A stretch of 64,000 nucleotides of DNA from Sorex araneus (GCF_027595985.1 NC_073304.1:142298925-142362924); one strand, 5' to 3'; shown: positions 25,176 to 34,868, counted from the first letter of the stretch. The notes: generated by a model not told the origin, from the letters alone. Program-made: numbers and translations.

Positions 25176-25992
25176 GGAACCCCAGTGCCCCTAGCAGTGA
25201 CCTCCAAGTCTCCCAACCCCAAGCAACAAAAGGAAAGAGAAAGACCTCTGAGAGAAACGCGATCCTTTCTCAACCCCCAAATGCACAAAGGCAGGTCTGT
25301 CTATAAAACAGCCAACGGTGTTTTGATCCTAAACATAAGTTAAGGCAAAGGTGGAGAGAAAGAAAGAAAAGGGAAAGCAAAATACAGCCTGGCAAACCAA
25401 CTACAGGCTGCACCCAGCAGGTGACAGGAAGCCCCGTGGACTCCCGCGAGGGTCATCTGCAAGCGCCCCTGGGCACTGAGCTCCCCCGGGACCACGCCGG
25501 CAGAGACATGCTCCCCGCGACACGCGCGCAGGCCGACGACCCCCACTGCCCTCCGGCGCTCCTGGAACCCGGGACAAAACGCCCGGCGTCCACGGAGCTT
25601 CGAGGAGCCCCGGCCCGGCGCGGACACGGCCGGACCCGAAGGAAGCGGACCCAGGCAAAACTGAGAGCGCGAGGCACGGGATAGGGGGTGCCAGTTCCTC
25701 TCCACCGGCCCCGAGCCTACCAGCGTCTCCGGCCCTCCGGGAACTTCGACCCAAAAGTAAAATAAATAACTAAATGAAAACGCAAAAGTGCGGGGAGCTG
25801 CAGGGCGCGGGGCGGCGCGGGGCGCGGACGCCCGCCAAACCCGTGCCGGGACTGGGGGCTCCGCGCGGTCCGGCCCCAGCGCTGCCCCGGGGCCGCGCGC
25901 GGAGTGACAGCCGGGGGGACGCCGCGCCGAGGCCCGGACAATGCGGCCCCGCCGGGCCCGACGCCCCCGCCCCGCCGGCCCCGCGCGCTCAC

Positions 25993-26098
25993 CCAGCAGC
26001 GCCCGCAGGTGCTTCAGGCGCGTCAGCACGTCCTTCTTGGGGTCCAGCACCTTCTGCGTGGACTTCCTCACGTCGCCGTGGCTCTTCCGGGAGAACAT
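25993..26098 (-). CDS. RALGAPA2: RALGAPA2 first coding exon (Ral GTPase-activating protein catalytic subunit alpha-2), residues 1-35
   Basis: The minus strand reads [10 protein letters not shown], then [20 protein letters not shown], then LRALL, and stops at a consensus splice donor (G|GTGAGC; the GT is at 25992-25991). The exon holds 35 codons plus one base (phase 1). The [17 protein letters not shown] stretch fits the alpha-2 paralogue as I remember it; alpha-1 has a different sequence after the shared KKSTQKVLD core. The start codon at 26098-26096 has G at -3 and lies in a CpG island. In the known protein this is only the extreme N-terminus; the Rap/Ral GAP domain is near the C-terminus, outside the window. 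The full protein pairs with RALGAPB and switches off RalA/RalB in the cytosol. The reading frame runs on into the intron with no stop, but the sequence after the donor is GC-rich and not protein-like. Paralogue assignment rests on memory. Confidence 0.92.
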
Positions 26099-26220
26099 GC
26101 CGCCGCGGAAGCCGGGCCGCCGGCCGGCTGCACGCACCGCAGCGGGGAGCCGGCGCGAGTGCGGGACCCTCGCCGACCCGCACCCGGCGCCGCCTCGGCC
26201 GCGGGCCCTAGAAGGAGGGG

Positions 26221-26280
26221 CGGGCGCGCGCGGGGCGGGGCGGGCGCGCGGGGGGCGGGGCGGGCGCGCGCGGGGCGGGG
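26221..26280 (-). promoter_or_regulatory. Three 20-bp tandem GC-box repeats upstream of RALGAPA2
   Basis: Three consecutive 20-bp units (26221-26240, 26241-26260, 26261-26280) each end in GGGGCGGGG, a consensus GC box for Sp/KLF factors. They differ only in the central CG-rich spacer. They lie about 120-185 bp upstream of the RALGAPA2 start codon. Exact 20-bp periodicity puts the GC boxes on nearly the same helix face. Confidence 0.6.
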
Positions 26281-26422
26281 CGCGGCGGCGGCGGGCGCGC
26301 CCGGCGGAGGGGCGCGCGCGCACCGGCCTCCCGCGGGGGCGCGCCCAGCGCGCGGTCCGGGCGCCACAAAGACGCGCGCCCCACGCGCAGGCCGCACAGC
26401 GACTCCCGGCGTGCACCGCGGC

Positions 26423-26460
26423 GGGCCGGACGTGCGGGCCGGACGTGCGGGCCGGGCGGG
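26423..26460. repeat. 13-bp tandem repeat with ACGTG cores in the CpG island
   Basis: A unit gccggacgtgcgg is repeated twice and then degenerates to gccgggcggg. Each full unit contains RCGTG, the core recognised by bHLH-PAS factors such as HIF. With only two short copies, this is a local GC duplication that may or may not bind anything. Confidence 0.35.
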
Positions 26461-26990
26461 AGACGGAGCCGCGGCTTGCGGCGAGCCCGCCCCGGTTCCC
26501 CGGGCGCGCGGGCCGCGAGCGCCCTAGGAGCTGCAGTTCCCGCGGCGGCGCGCCACTGGGGCCGCGCACCGACGTTCTGGTGGGCTGGGGGCGGCGGCAC
26601 GCGCTGGCCCGGACTCGGAGCCCCGGCGGCTCCCGTTGGGCCAGTCTCTCTCTGGTGGCCCGCTGCAACACGAGAAGCACGAAACTGAGTTTCCTGCCGC
26701 TCAGCCCGCGGCTAGGCCAAGTCTAGCCTTCCGAGTGGGCTTCCCACCGGGGGGGCCGTGAGCCCCACCCCGGCAGCGGGAAGAGCGTTTGTTCCTAGGC
26801 GCGGTTGGAAGCCCAGCGGTGCCCTGGACCCAGCCTCACCGGGGGCGGGGTCTGAAGGTGACCCCAGACGGCTCCCCCCCGCCCCCGCATCTCCTACCTG
26901 CTGTGCAAAAGCACTACGGGCCAGCAGCAGTTAGGAGCATCCTAATGATCCCTCAAACCACTCTAATTTTTAAGGCCTGTAACCTGCAGC

Positions 26991-27006
26991 AAGACTTTGA
27001 GATAGA
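26991..27006. repeat. Left target-site duplication of PLP2 retrocopy
   Basis: aagactttgagataga matches 27928-27943 (aagactttaagataga) with one change. It marks L1-mediated insertion of the PLP2 cDNA and fixes its 5' end. Confidence 0.85.
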
Positions 27007-27927
27007 CCTTCCCGGCCAGACGGCGGGCAACAGGGCTGGCTGTGCAGCGTCCTCGAACCCACTAGCAGGCCAGCAGCTCCTCCGCACCCCTAGGGACTCC
27101 CGCGCACGCCATGGCAGATTCTGAGCGCTTCTCAGCCGCCGGCTGCTGGGCTGCCTGCACCAGCTTTTGGCGCACCCGAAAGGGAATTCTCCTCTTTGCT
27201 GAGATTATTTTGTGCCTGGTGATTCTGATTTGCTTCAGCGCCTCCACACCGGGATACTTCTCCCTGTCTGTGGTTGAGATGATCCTTGCTGCTATCTTCT
27301 TTGTCATCTACATGTGTGATCTGCACACCAAGATACAGTTCATCAACTGGCCTTACAGTGATTTCCTCCGAACCCTCATAGCGGCCATCCTCTACCTGAT
27401 CACCTCTATAGTTGTCCTTGTTGAGAAAGGAAACAATTCCAAAATCGTTGCAGGGGTATTGGGTCTTTCCTCTTTGGCTTTGATGCTTATGTCACCTTCA
27501 CCTTGTGGCAGCAAAGACACACTGCAGCCCCTACTGACCCTGCTGATGGACAGGTGTAGGTGAACTCTCTTCCTTTTTCTCTGGACCCTGCAAATGACAC
27601 CTCTGTTGAAATAACTTCTCCCTGTCCCTACAAAACTCCCAACCCCCATGAGGTTACAGTGCCTTTTCTGGAGCATTTGTCTCCCAGCTTGCCAATCACC
27701 CTGCGGGGTGTGGCCACCTTCCTGGGTGTATCTAGGTGCCCTTTCTGCAGTGTTCAGCTGGCCACACCAGTTCTGACTGGGTGATGCTGCCCACCCCCCA
27801 CTTAAGTCCCTAAATAAGGAGGACCAAAGATTTCAGTCCCCCTGTTATGCCTCACTTCTCAATGTGAGGGATCTTCTATGGAGGGATAGATCAGTAATAA
27901 ACATTGTTTGAACAGGTTAAAAAAAAA
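27007..27927 (+). pseudogene. PLP2: PLP2 processed retrocopy (proteolipid protein 2), frameshifted
   Basis: An intronless copy of the whole PLP2 mRNA: 5'UTR 27007-27110, start codon 27111, 3'UTR from 27560, poly(A) signal aataaa at 27896-27901, and a poly(A) tract at 27919-27929. It is flanked by a 16-bp TSD (26991-27006 and 27928-27943, one mismatch) that overlaps the tail by two bases. The frame starts MADSERFSAAGCWAACTSFW and follows the four-helix MARVEL-type protein closely for 119 residues with no stop. At about 27467 a deletion of roughly 10 bp, judged against the known protein, shifts the frame. The ancestral last codons remain readable in another frame up to TAG at 27557-27559, while the shifted frame ends at TGA 27561-27563, giving 150 aa with an unrelated tail. 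The parent gene is X-linked in other mammals and encodes an endoplasmic reticulum/plasma membrane proteolipid. The last part of helix four and the C-terminal tail are lost, so a normal PLP2 is not made. Confidence 0.93.
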
Positions 27928-27943
27928 AAGACTTTAAGATAGA
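27928..27943. repeat. Right target-site duplication of PLP2 retrocopy
   Basis: Directly follows the poly(A) tract. See the left copy at 26991-27006. Confidence 0.85.
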
Positions 27944-28002
27944 AAATGATGTGGCGACTTCCTTCAGGAGAGCTATAGATTTGTTTACTAGCATCTAAAT
28001 AC

Positions 28003-28105
28003 CAGTAAAGAGAGGCTTCTAAAATCTCAGAGCTAGGGCAGATGGAGACGTTACTGAGACCGCTCCAGAAAATAGATGATCAATGGGATGATGATGATGA
28101 TGATG
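28003..28105 (+). mobile_element. RTE-tailed element, 3' fragment
   Basis: Only the last 100 bp of the composite family is present: taaagagaggcttctaaaat, gagacgttactgagaccgct, and a (GAT)n tail. A 6-bp aaatac flanks it at 27997-28002 and 28106-28111, suggesting a strongly 5'-truncated insertion next to the PLP2 copy. Confidence 0.7.
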
Positions 28106-28536
28106 AAATACTTCAATACTCAAAAGTTGACATTTTAGAAATTACTTAAGTTGACTGTAAAAATCATGTGGTTTCCATCAAATTGGAAAACGTAACTTTT
28201 CTTATTCAGCTGAACTGTAATTTGGGGAAAGAGCTAAAGATTTCCGTAGGTTTGTGTCCTAGTTACTGAACCATTTAGCCTCTAGAAACAGTAGAAGTTT
28301 GATAAGAGAACAAAGAAGCTGAAATCGGTCATACAAAAACATCATTTTTGAGTGTCTCTAGAGCTGTCAAAATCTCTTGACAAAATAAGGATATATTCAA
28401 ATAGAGAATATTACTCAGCAATAAAATGCAATGGAACACTTAACTTGAAATAAAAACATTTATTTATAGAAGACTGTCCTCTAAAGTCCTTCTGGACCAG
28501 TGACCTTTAGATATCTGCCTTGTCATTCTTCATTTT

Positions 28537-28705
28537 TTTTAAATTTTTGGGTCACACTGGTGATGCTCAGGGGTTTCTCTTGGCACTTCACTCAGGAATT
28601 ACTCCCGGCGGTGCTCTTGGGACCATATGGGATGCCAGGGATCAAGCCCAGGTCTGCCACGTGCAAGGCAACCGCCCTACCGGCAATGCTATTGCTCTGG
28701 CCGGC
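28537..28705 (-). mobile_element. SOR SINE, antisense
   Basis: ttttgggtcacactggtgat to atgctattgctctggccgg, full length. Confidence 0.92.
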
Positions 28706-28811
28706 CTTGTCATTCTTTATTCTTGAAAGTTCAGTGCCAAATACTTTGGAGACATCTAAGTACTATTGAATGAAAGTCCCACTTTCATCAATAGTTAAAT
28801 ATAATGAAATA

Positions 28812-28975
28812 CAGGCTAGGGAGATGGTCCAAAGGGCTAGCGTGCATACTTTGCATTCAGGAACCCAGAGGTTGATCCCTGGAACCACATGTTGCTCTCC
28901 TCTCCCTCCCCCCCCAAGCCAGCACTATTCTGGGAGCTCTACTGGGCATAATACTCCACTCCAAAAGATAATTAA
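28812..28975 (+). mobile_element. SOR-like SINE, old
   Basis: caggctagggagatggtcca head, gttgatccctggaacc B-box region, and a tail in a C run and A-rich end. Confidence 0.7.
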
Positions 28976-29242
28976 ATGAAACTTGCAATGTAAAGTATAA
29001 AATTAAACTTCTATAGAGAAGAATTTGGAAAAATCACATACTATTAATCCATTAATCCAGAATCCCTGTTTATAAGAATTAATACTTAAGATGATTTATT
29101 CCTTTAGCTGCACTTGTAAACCAATGTAGCAAGTTGAACAGTGCTATTCTTGTGCTAAAAAAGATATGTCCAAGTCCTGATCTCTGACACATAAGATTGT
29201 GGCATTTTTTTAATCATGAAAGTTCTTTTAAGTAAGAATCTT

Positions 29243-29402
29243 GGGTAGTGGAGTGATAGCACAGGGCATTTGCCTTGCATGCAACGGACCCAGGTTTGAT
29301 TCCCAGTATCCCAGTATCCTGAGCATGGGAGTAAGTCCTGAGTGCAGAGCAAGGATTAACCCCTATACATCGCCAGATGTGACCCTCCCCCCCAAAAAAA
29401 AG
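29243..29402 (+). mobile_element. SOR SINE, small internal deletion
   Basis: tgggtagtggagtgatagca head, gtttgattcccagtatccc with a short duplication, and tail gccagatgtgaccctcccc. Confidence 0.85.
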
Positions 29403-29646
29403 AATCTCAAGGTGAAATTGCTCTGGATCATCTGGAGGAATCCAAATCTAACAAGTGTCCTCATGTGAAAGAGAAGAGAAGACACAGAGAAGGCCATGGA
29501 AAGATAGAGGTGGAGATTGAAGTTAGGTAACTAACATTCAGTACTCCTTTGGCTACCAAACTCTAAAGAGACAGAAAGATTCTTCCTTGAGGCTTTTTGG
29601 AGTGAGTCCAACCATAACAACACCTCGATTTAGACTTCTGAACTTT

Positions 29647-29818
29647 ACTTTTTTTTTTTTGGTCACACCTGGCAATGCACAGGGGTTACTCCTGGCTCTG
29701 CACTCAGGAATCACTTCTGGCGGTGCTCAGGGGACCATATGGGATGCTGGAAATCGAACCCAGGTCGGCCTCGTGCAAAGCAAACGCCCTACCCACTGTG
29801 CTATTGCTCCAGCCCCCT
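29647..29818 (-). mobile_element. SOR SINE, antisense
   Basis: A run of T then ggtcacacctggcaatgcac to gctattgctccagcccc, close to consensus. Confidence 0.93.
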
Positions 29819-30037
29819 TCTGAACTTTAGAACTGTGGGAAAATAAATGTTTGTTGTGTTAAGCCACCTATATTTGGTAATTTATTATGCAAGACCTAGA
29901 ACATAATTAATACAAATACTGAGAATTACTAATTGTCTAACAGAATTTCATTAATATAGTGCATGCATACATCCAAAAGTGGCTGACTGAGTTCCAAACG
30001 TACACATAATATAGGACTATGCAACCAGAAGAAACAG

Positions 30038-30115
30038 AGCTGAGAAATATGGCTCAGTGGTAAAGCTCATTCCTTGCATAGGTGAGGCCCTGATTCAATC
30101 CGACACACAAAAAGG
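30038..30115 (+). mobile_element. SOR-like SINE, head only
   Basis: agctgagaaatatggctcag head with catgagg-type and gattcaatccgac remnants. Confidence 0.45.
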
Positions 30116-30418
30116 TAAGAAAGAAATAAATAAGAAAATGAGAAATCTTCCTATCTTCTCATTCAACTTAATATCCCAGATATATTTATATGTAAGCAGT
30201 GATCAAAACAAAAATATATATTCATTTTTGAAAGAAAAATACATGGGAAATACTAAAAATTAACATTAAAAATTAAAATGAGGATAGCAACAACTAAAAA
30301 TAACACTGATACCTACATATGTGAGATGAGAGATAAGTCAAAAGAAAAAGAGAATGCAGAGTCCTTTCTGAGTATATAAATTTGTAGGAAGTTTTGACAT
30401 ATTCAAAAATTATAGTAT

Positions 30419-30588
30419 GGGGTCAGAGAGATAGACAGTATAGCAGATAGGGCATTTACCCTACATGTAGCTAACCCATATATAATTCCTGGTTCCTTAT
30501 ACAGTCCCCTGAACCCAGCCATGAGTGATTATGACTGAGTATAGAGCCAGGAATAAGCCCTGAGCATTGCCAGGTTTAATATAGGTAG
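30419..30588 (+). mobile_element. SOR-like SINE
   Basis: ggggtcagagagatagacag head, middle gagtatagagccaggaataa, and tail attgccaggtttaatatagg. Confidence 0.78.
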
Positions 30589-31166
30589 ACAGATCTCCTA
30601 GGGCCGAGAACTCCCAGACTGTTCAGATAGGGACTGGTTCTCTTCCACCCAGATCCCCCATTTTCCAGTAGTCACACCCAGAAACTGCCCCCAGCGCTTG
30701 TGTAATCCCATCAATGGCCAACATCGAGAGACTAAAAAACAAAGCTCCTGGAAGCGTGGTTTTGTCACATCTCAGCCGCACAACATCTAATAGCCTAGTT
30801 CTCCCTCTTGGAGAACCTAACAAGCTACCGAGAGTCTATTGTCTGCATGGGAGAGCCTGACAAGCTCCCCATGGCGTATTCATATCCCAAATACAGTAAA
30901 AGATATATACATGCCTCTCAGAAAGCCTGGCAAGCTACCGAGACTAACCTGCCCGCATGGCAGAGCCTGGCAAGATACCCATGGCGTATTTGATATGCCA
31001 AAATCAGTAACTATGGGTCTCATGCCCTAACTCTAAAAGAGCCTCCAATCGTTGGGAAAGACGAGTAAGGAAAGGCTGCCAAAATCTCAGGGTTGAGTGT
31101 ACTAGAGACATTACTGATGCCCGCTCAAGTAAATCGATGAACAACGAGATGACAGTGACAGTGACC
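30589..31166 (+). mobile_element. RTE-tailed composite non-autonomous element (about 0.58 kb)
   Basis: The layout matches 42291-43129: leader cccattttccagtagtcaca, then tgtaatcccatcaatggcca, a TATA-like gactaaaaaacaaagctcct, two degenerate body units of about 110 bp (...ctaacaagctaccgagagtc... and ...ctggcaagctaccgagacta...), and the RTE-like 3' end gagacattactgatgcccgc ending in acagtgacagtgac. The tail grades into a GATA/TA microsatellite up to 31255, directly before the RTE LINE. Confidence 0.75.
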
Positions 31167-31225
31167 GACAGATAGATAGGTAGATAGATAATATACATGC
31201 ACACATATATGTATGTATATATGTG

Positions 31226-31255
<30 letters not shown>
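31167..31255. repeat. GATA/TATG/TA microsatellite
   Basis: Grows out of the tail of 30589-31166 and ends at the RTE LINE. Confidence 0.9.
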
Positions 31256-31259
<4 letters not shown>

Positions 31260-32588
31260 ATCTCTTTGACAGCCATGTCCACCTGCCTACATACCAACTT
31301 CCACAGGATGGATATGTCGTTCCCAACGTTCTCCCTTCTGAAATCCAACACGCCATTTCACTGGTAAAGACACATACAGCACCTAGTCCGGACAAGGTCA
31401 GACTCGAACACCTGAAGAATCTGCCACCAGTACTCATCAATACACTGGCTCAACTCTTCACATGCGACATGCGACCTATCTGAATGCAAGGTTCTGTCTC
31501 AGTGGAAAACCAGTAGGACCGTTCTGTTGTACAAGAAGGGAGACATCCATGACATTGGCAACTATGGCCCAATCTGCCTGCTGTCTGTCGTCTACAAGTT
31601 GTTCACTCGTGTCATCCTGAATAGAATAGGCAGAACACTAGATGAAGGACAACCATGTGAGCAAGCCAGGTCCTGAAGGGGATTCAGCACTCGAGAACAT
31701 CATGTGACGACTGGAATGGGAAGGAATGGGAGTGAAGATAGACAGTCGGCAATTACACCACCTCCGCTTCGCTGATGACATATTCTCATAACACCGAACA
31801 TTAGCCAAGCGGCACAAATGCTGGCCGACTTCGACCACATGTGTAGAAAGGTCAGATTGCAGCTGAATCTCAACAAGACGATGTTCATGAAAAACGAACT
31901 GGTCCCTGGAGCTCCATTTGCTCTCAATGGAACGAACATCTCTGAATGCAGCAGCTATGCGTACCTGGGTCAAGAAATCAACATGAGGAACAACTTGGTG
32001 CCAGAACTGCGCAGGAGGAAGAGAGCAGCATGGAATGCCTTCAAGAGCATCGAAGAAGTGGTTAAGAGAACATAGAAACTCGGACTCCAGGCACATCTTT
32101 TCGATACCACCATTCTTCCTGCACTAACATATGCCTCAGAGACCTGGACCCTACGCAAGCAGGATGAGAATGCTATTAGGGTATCCCAAAGAGGAATCAA
32201 AAGAGCTAAGCTAGGAATTTCATGTCTCACTCAAGTGAGAGAAGGAATCCGGAGTTCTGACCTCCGTCAACAGTCAAAACTCAGGGATGCTGTCTCGTTT
32301 GCCAAGGCATCAAAAATCAGATGGGCCGGTCATGTAATGCGATTCAGAGACGACCACTGAACTAGAGCTGTTACCGACTGAATTCCATGGGATGTCAGAA
32401 GACCTCGTGGCCGCCCACCAACTAGATGGTCAGATTTCTTCGTAAGATACCTGAATGAATGATTTGAGGCTCTTCATGTTCCTGGAGCAAGCAGATATCA
32501 TTGGGCTGCACTAGCACGCAACAGGGACAAATGGAGACGTTACTGGCGCCCGCTCGAGCAAATCGAAGATCAATGGGACTACAAGTGA
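31256..32588 (+). mobile_element. RTE-clade LINE, 5'-truncated and internally deleted (reverse transcriptase fragment)
   Basis: Translation in shifting frames gives RT fragments: APSPDKVRLEHLKNLPPVL, then WKTSRTVLLYKKGDIHDIGN, ICLLSVVYKLFTRVILNRIG and the QPCEQA region. There is then an abrupt jump near 31692 to LEWEGMGVKI and LHHLRFADDI, so the RT core between these motifs (several hundred bp in intact relatives) is missing. FADD (31768-31779) is the catalytic YXDD-type box. The C-terminal part is recognisable: AAWNAFKSIEEVVKRT, LPALTYASETWTLRKQDENA, KIRWAGHVMRFRDD, GRPPTRWSDFF, DKWRRYWRPLEQIEDQ, with the stop at 32586-32588. Several stops and frameshifts interrupt it. The 5' end abuts a TA repeat; the 3' end runs into TA-rich tandem repeats, as is typical for RTE. 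It was identified from remembered RTE-type wording; the endonuclease domain is absent. Confidence 0.85.
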
Positions 32589-32760
32589 TATAAGTGATGT
32601 ACATATGTGTATATGTATATATACATATGTTTTTGTGTATGTATACATATGTGTATATATACATATATACACACAACACTACAATATATATGATATATAT
32701 AATATTACAACATATATTACAAATAAAAGTAACATATATGTATATATAATACAAAGAATA
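32589..32760. repeat. TATG/TA-rich tandem repeats after the RTE LINE
   Basis: Imperfect tatgtgtata and tatataca units, fitting the short-repeat tail of RTE elements. Confidence 0.85.
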
Positions 32761-32937
32761 AAATTTTTAAATAATTAGATATACAGAAACAACCATATTG
32801 TAAATTGGTGACGTAACTATAGAGAGAAAATTATTATTTTAATTGAGTTAAAAATAGTCTTCTGTTTCTCTACAAAGAGGAACATGTAAAAATTAAAAAG
32901 AATGTTATTTTCATAAGGGTAAAAAATATATACAAAG

Positions 32938-33090
32938 GGACTAGAGAGGTAGTATGAAATTTAAAACGCTTGCAATTGGTTCAAATCACAGTATCATATT
33001 TGGTTGTAAAGCACCACCAAGGATGGCCCCAAACACACAGTCAGGAGTGATCCCTGAGCATTGCTAGGTATGGCCCCACCCCAAAAATCT
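32938..33090 (+). mobile_element. SOR-like SINE
   Basis: ggactagagaggtagtatga head, caggagtgatccctgagcat middle, and tail taggtatggccccacccca. Confidence 0.75.
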
Positions 33091-33201
33091 ACAAAAAAAT
33101 ATACAAACTAATATAAAAATTAAGATTATTAGTGGAAAAGAAAGAATATGAATGTCACATACAAGGAAATTAAATTTTTGTTATACTAAATTTTGTCTGA
33201 A

Positions 33202-34322
33202 TTGTATGAGAAAAAACCCTCCAGCCTCATCAAAAAATGGGGAAAAGAAATGAACAGAAGTTTCTTCAAAAAAGAAATACAAATGGCCAAAAGACACATG
33301 AAACAATGCTCCACATCACTAGTCATCAGGGAGATGCAACTCAAAACAACAATGAGATATCACCTCACACCCCAGAGACTGGCACACATTCAGAAGAACA
33401 AAAGCAACCAGTGCTGGCGTGCATGTGGGGGAAAAGGGACACTCCTTCACTGTTGGTGGGAATGCCAACTGGTCCAGCCTTTCTGGAACAATATGGACAG
33501 TCCTTCAAAAACTAGAAACTGAGCTTCCATATGACCCCCACAATACAACTTCTGGGGATATATCCTGAGGATGTAAAAAAGCACCGTAGAAATGACATCT
33601 GTACCTATATATTCATTGCAGCACTGTTCACAATAGCCAAAATATGGAAACAACCTGAGTGCCCTAAAATAGATGACTGGTTAAAGAAACTTTGGTACAT
33701 CTACACAATGGAATACTATGCAGCTGTTAGGAGAGATGAAGTCATGAAATTTGCTTATAAATGGATAAACATGGAGAGTATTATGCTAAGTGAAATGAGT
33801 CAGAAAGAGAAGGACAGACATAGAGGGACTTCACTCATTTGTGGAGTATAAAATAACATCACATGAGGCTGACACCCAAGGACAGTAGATACAAGGGCCA
33901 GGGGGATTGCCCCATAGCTGGAAGACTGCTTAATGAGTGGAGGGGAGAAGGCAGATGGAATATAGAAGGGATCACTAATAAAATCATGGCTGGAGGAACC
34001 AGTTGGAATGGGAGATGCGTGCTGAAAGTAGATAATGGACCAAACATGATGACCTCTCAGTGTCTATGTTGCAAGCCATAATGCCCAAAAGTAGAGAGAG
34101 AGTATGGGGAATATTGTCTGCCATGGAGGCAGGGAGAGAGTGGGAAAGGGGGAGAATACCCGGGATATTGGTGGTGGGGAATGTGCACTGGTGGAGGGAT
34201 GGGTGTTTGATCATTGTGAGATTGTAACCCAAACATGAAAGCTTGTAACTATCTCACAGTGATTCAATAAAATTTTAAAAATTTTAAAAATAATAAATAA
34301 AAATAAAAAAATAATAAAAATT
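33202..34322 (+). mobile_element. L1 insertion, youngest-looking, 13-bp TSD
   Basis: TSD aattttgtctgaa at 33189-33201 and 34323-34335. The ORF2 C-terminal region is almost continuous: [20 protein letters not shown] ... [20 protein letters not shown], then a single frameshift near 33525, then IYPEDVKKHRRNDICTYIFI ... DDWLKKLWYIYTMEYYAAVR to LICGV. The 3'UTR is complete (ggtggggaatgtgcactggt; ctatctcacagtgattcaat) with an A-rich tail. 5'-truncated to about 1.1 kb. Confidence 0.92.
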
Positions 34323-34335
34323 AATTTTGTCTGAA

Positions 34336-34868
34336 AGTAACTTTTTAAAAAGTACAAGCACAGGTCTGTAAAAAATACAAAGGCATGCGCGCGTGAAGGG
34401 TGCGATAATGTGATGATGTGTTGTTCTCGGGATCTCAGGGCGGCTCTGTCTCTGTCTCTGTCTCTGACTCTCTCTCTCTTCCCCGCCCCCCCCCCCCCCG
34501 CCCCTCTCGTTTGGTGCTCTCGAGCCGCTATGTATGGATCGGATCGGGACGGCTCCTCCTTGTGCTCTGCTTCTGTGTGTGCCACTGTGCTCTCTTCTGT
34601 CTGTCTCTCTCCGTCTCTGTCTCTGTAGTCTCTCTGGTCTCTTCTGACCTCTCTCTATCTCTGCTTCTGTGTCTTCTCTCTTGCTTCTGTGTCTTCTCTC
34701 TCCGTGTCTTCTCCTGTGTCTTTTGTCTTGCCTCTGTTTCTTCTCTCCACTTCTGTCTCTTCTTGCTTCTGTTTTACCTCTGCCTCTTCTCCTTGCTTCT
34801 GTCTTACCTCTTCCTTCTACTTCTCTTACAGTCTTAGTTTTTATAGCAATCACATCGGGTGGCAACAA
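34336..34868. other. CT-rich tract with GC patch, possible LTR fragment
   Basis: A long (CTCTGT/TTCTG) pyrimidine-rich stretch (34440-34830) with a C run (34484-34499), CpG-bearing segments (gcatgcgcgcgtgaagggtg; gatcggatcgggacggctcc), and a TATA-like box on the minus strand (tataaaaa, 34845-34838) just outside it. Composition is unlike its surroundings. TATA followed by a compositionally odd region suggests an LTR, but no TSD, primer-binding site or retroviral protein was found. Confidence 0.3.

Larger units (their letters stand above)
1..25992 (-). other. RALGAPA2: RALGAPA2 intron 1 (5' part)
   Basis: Everything downstream of the exon-1 donor, reading on the minus strand, lacks an identifiable second exon. 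The next coding segment of the family should resume at the codon split G|AN and carry the conserved helical repeat sequence, and nothing like it was seen in any minus frame. The stretch is filled with L1, SOR SINE, RTE-tailed elements, MIR/L2 remnants and simple repeats listed separately. A long first intron is usual for this gene. Confidence 0.8.
25430..26880. promoter_or_regulatory. CpG island / RALGAPA2 promoter
   Basis: The base composition changes sharply from AT-rich flanks to very GC-rich DNA dense in CpG, peaking at 25790-26560. The island straddles the RALGAPA2 start codon and first donor, the normal layout for a TATA-less housekeeping promoter. Long open frames on both strands across the island come from the scarcity of AT-rich stop codons and are not genes. 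The transcription start cannot be fixed from sequence; it is most likely between 26100 and 26300 on the minus strand. Confidence 0.85.

Noticed and set aside
25993-26098. RALGAPA1 instead of RALGAPA2
   Set aside because: [17 protein letters not shown] fits alpha-2; as I remember it, alpha-1 diverges after the shared KKSTQKVLD core.
26521-26545. Possible ZNF143-type element (gctgcagttcccgcgg) in the CpG island
   Set aside because: Matches only part of the long consensus; chance is likely in GC-rich DNA.
25340-26680. 446-codon minus-strand frame across the CpG island
   Set aside because: Only residues of the 35-codon RALGAPA2 exon make sense. The rest is alanine/arginine/proline-rich text from GC-rich DNA lacking stops, and a consensus splice donor ends the exon.
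25941-26726. 261-codon plus-strand frame (and a 207-codon one at 25904-26527)
   Set aside because: Antisense shadow of the CpG island. It has low-complexity R/A/G/P composition and no family resemblance.
27111-27563. A functional PLP2 gene
   Set aside because: Intronless, with poly(A) tail and TSD, and frameshifted after residue 119. It is a retrocopy; the parental gene should have introns elsewhere.
33193-33851. Two 106-109 codon frames as host genes
   Set aside because: They are the C-terminal ORF2 of a 5'-truncated L1, split by a frameshift.
34284-34868. 194-codon arginine-rich minus frame
   Set aside because: Translation of a CT-rich tract on the reverse strand. No homologous protein was recognised.
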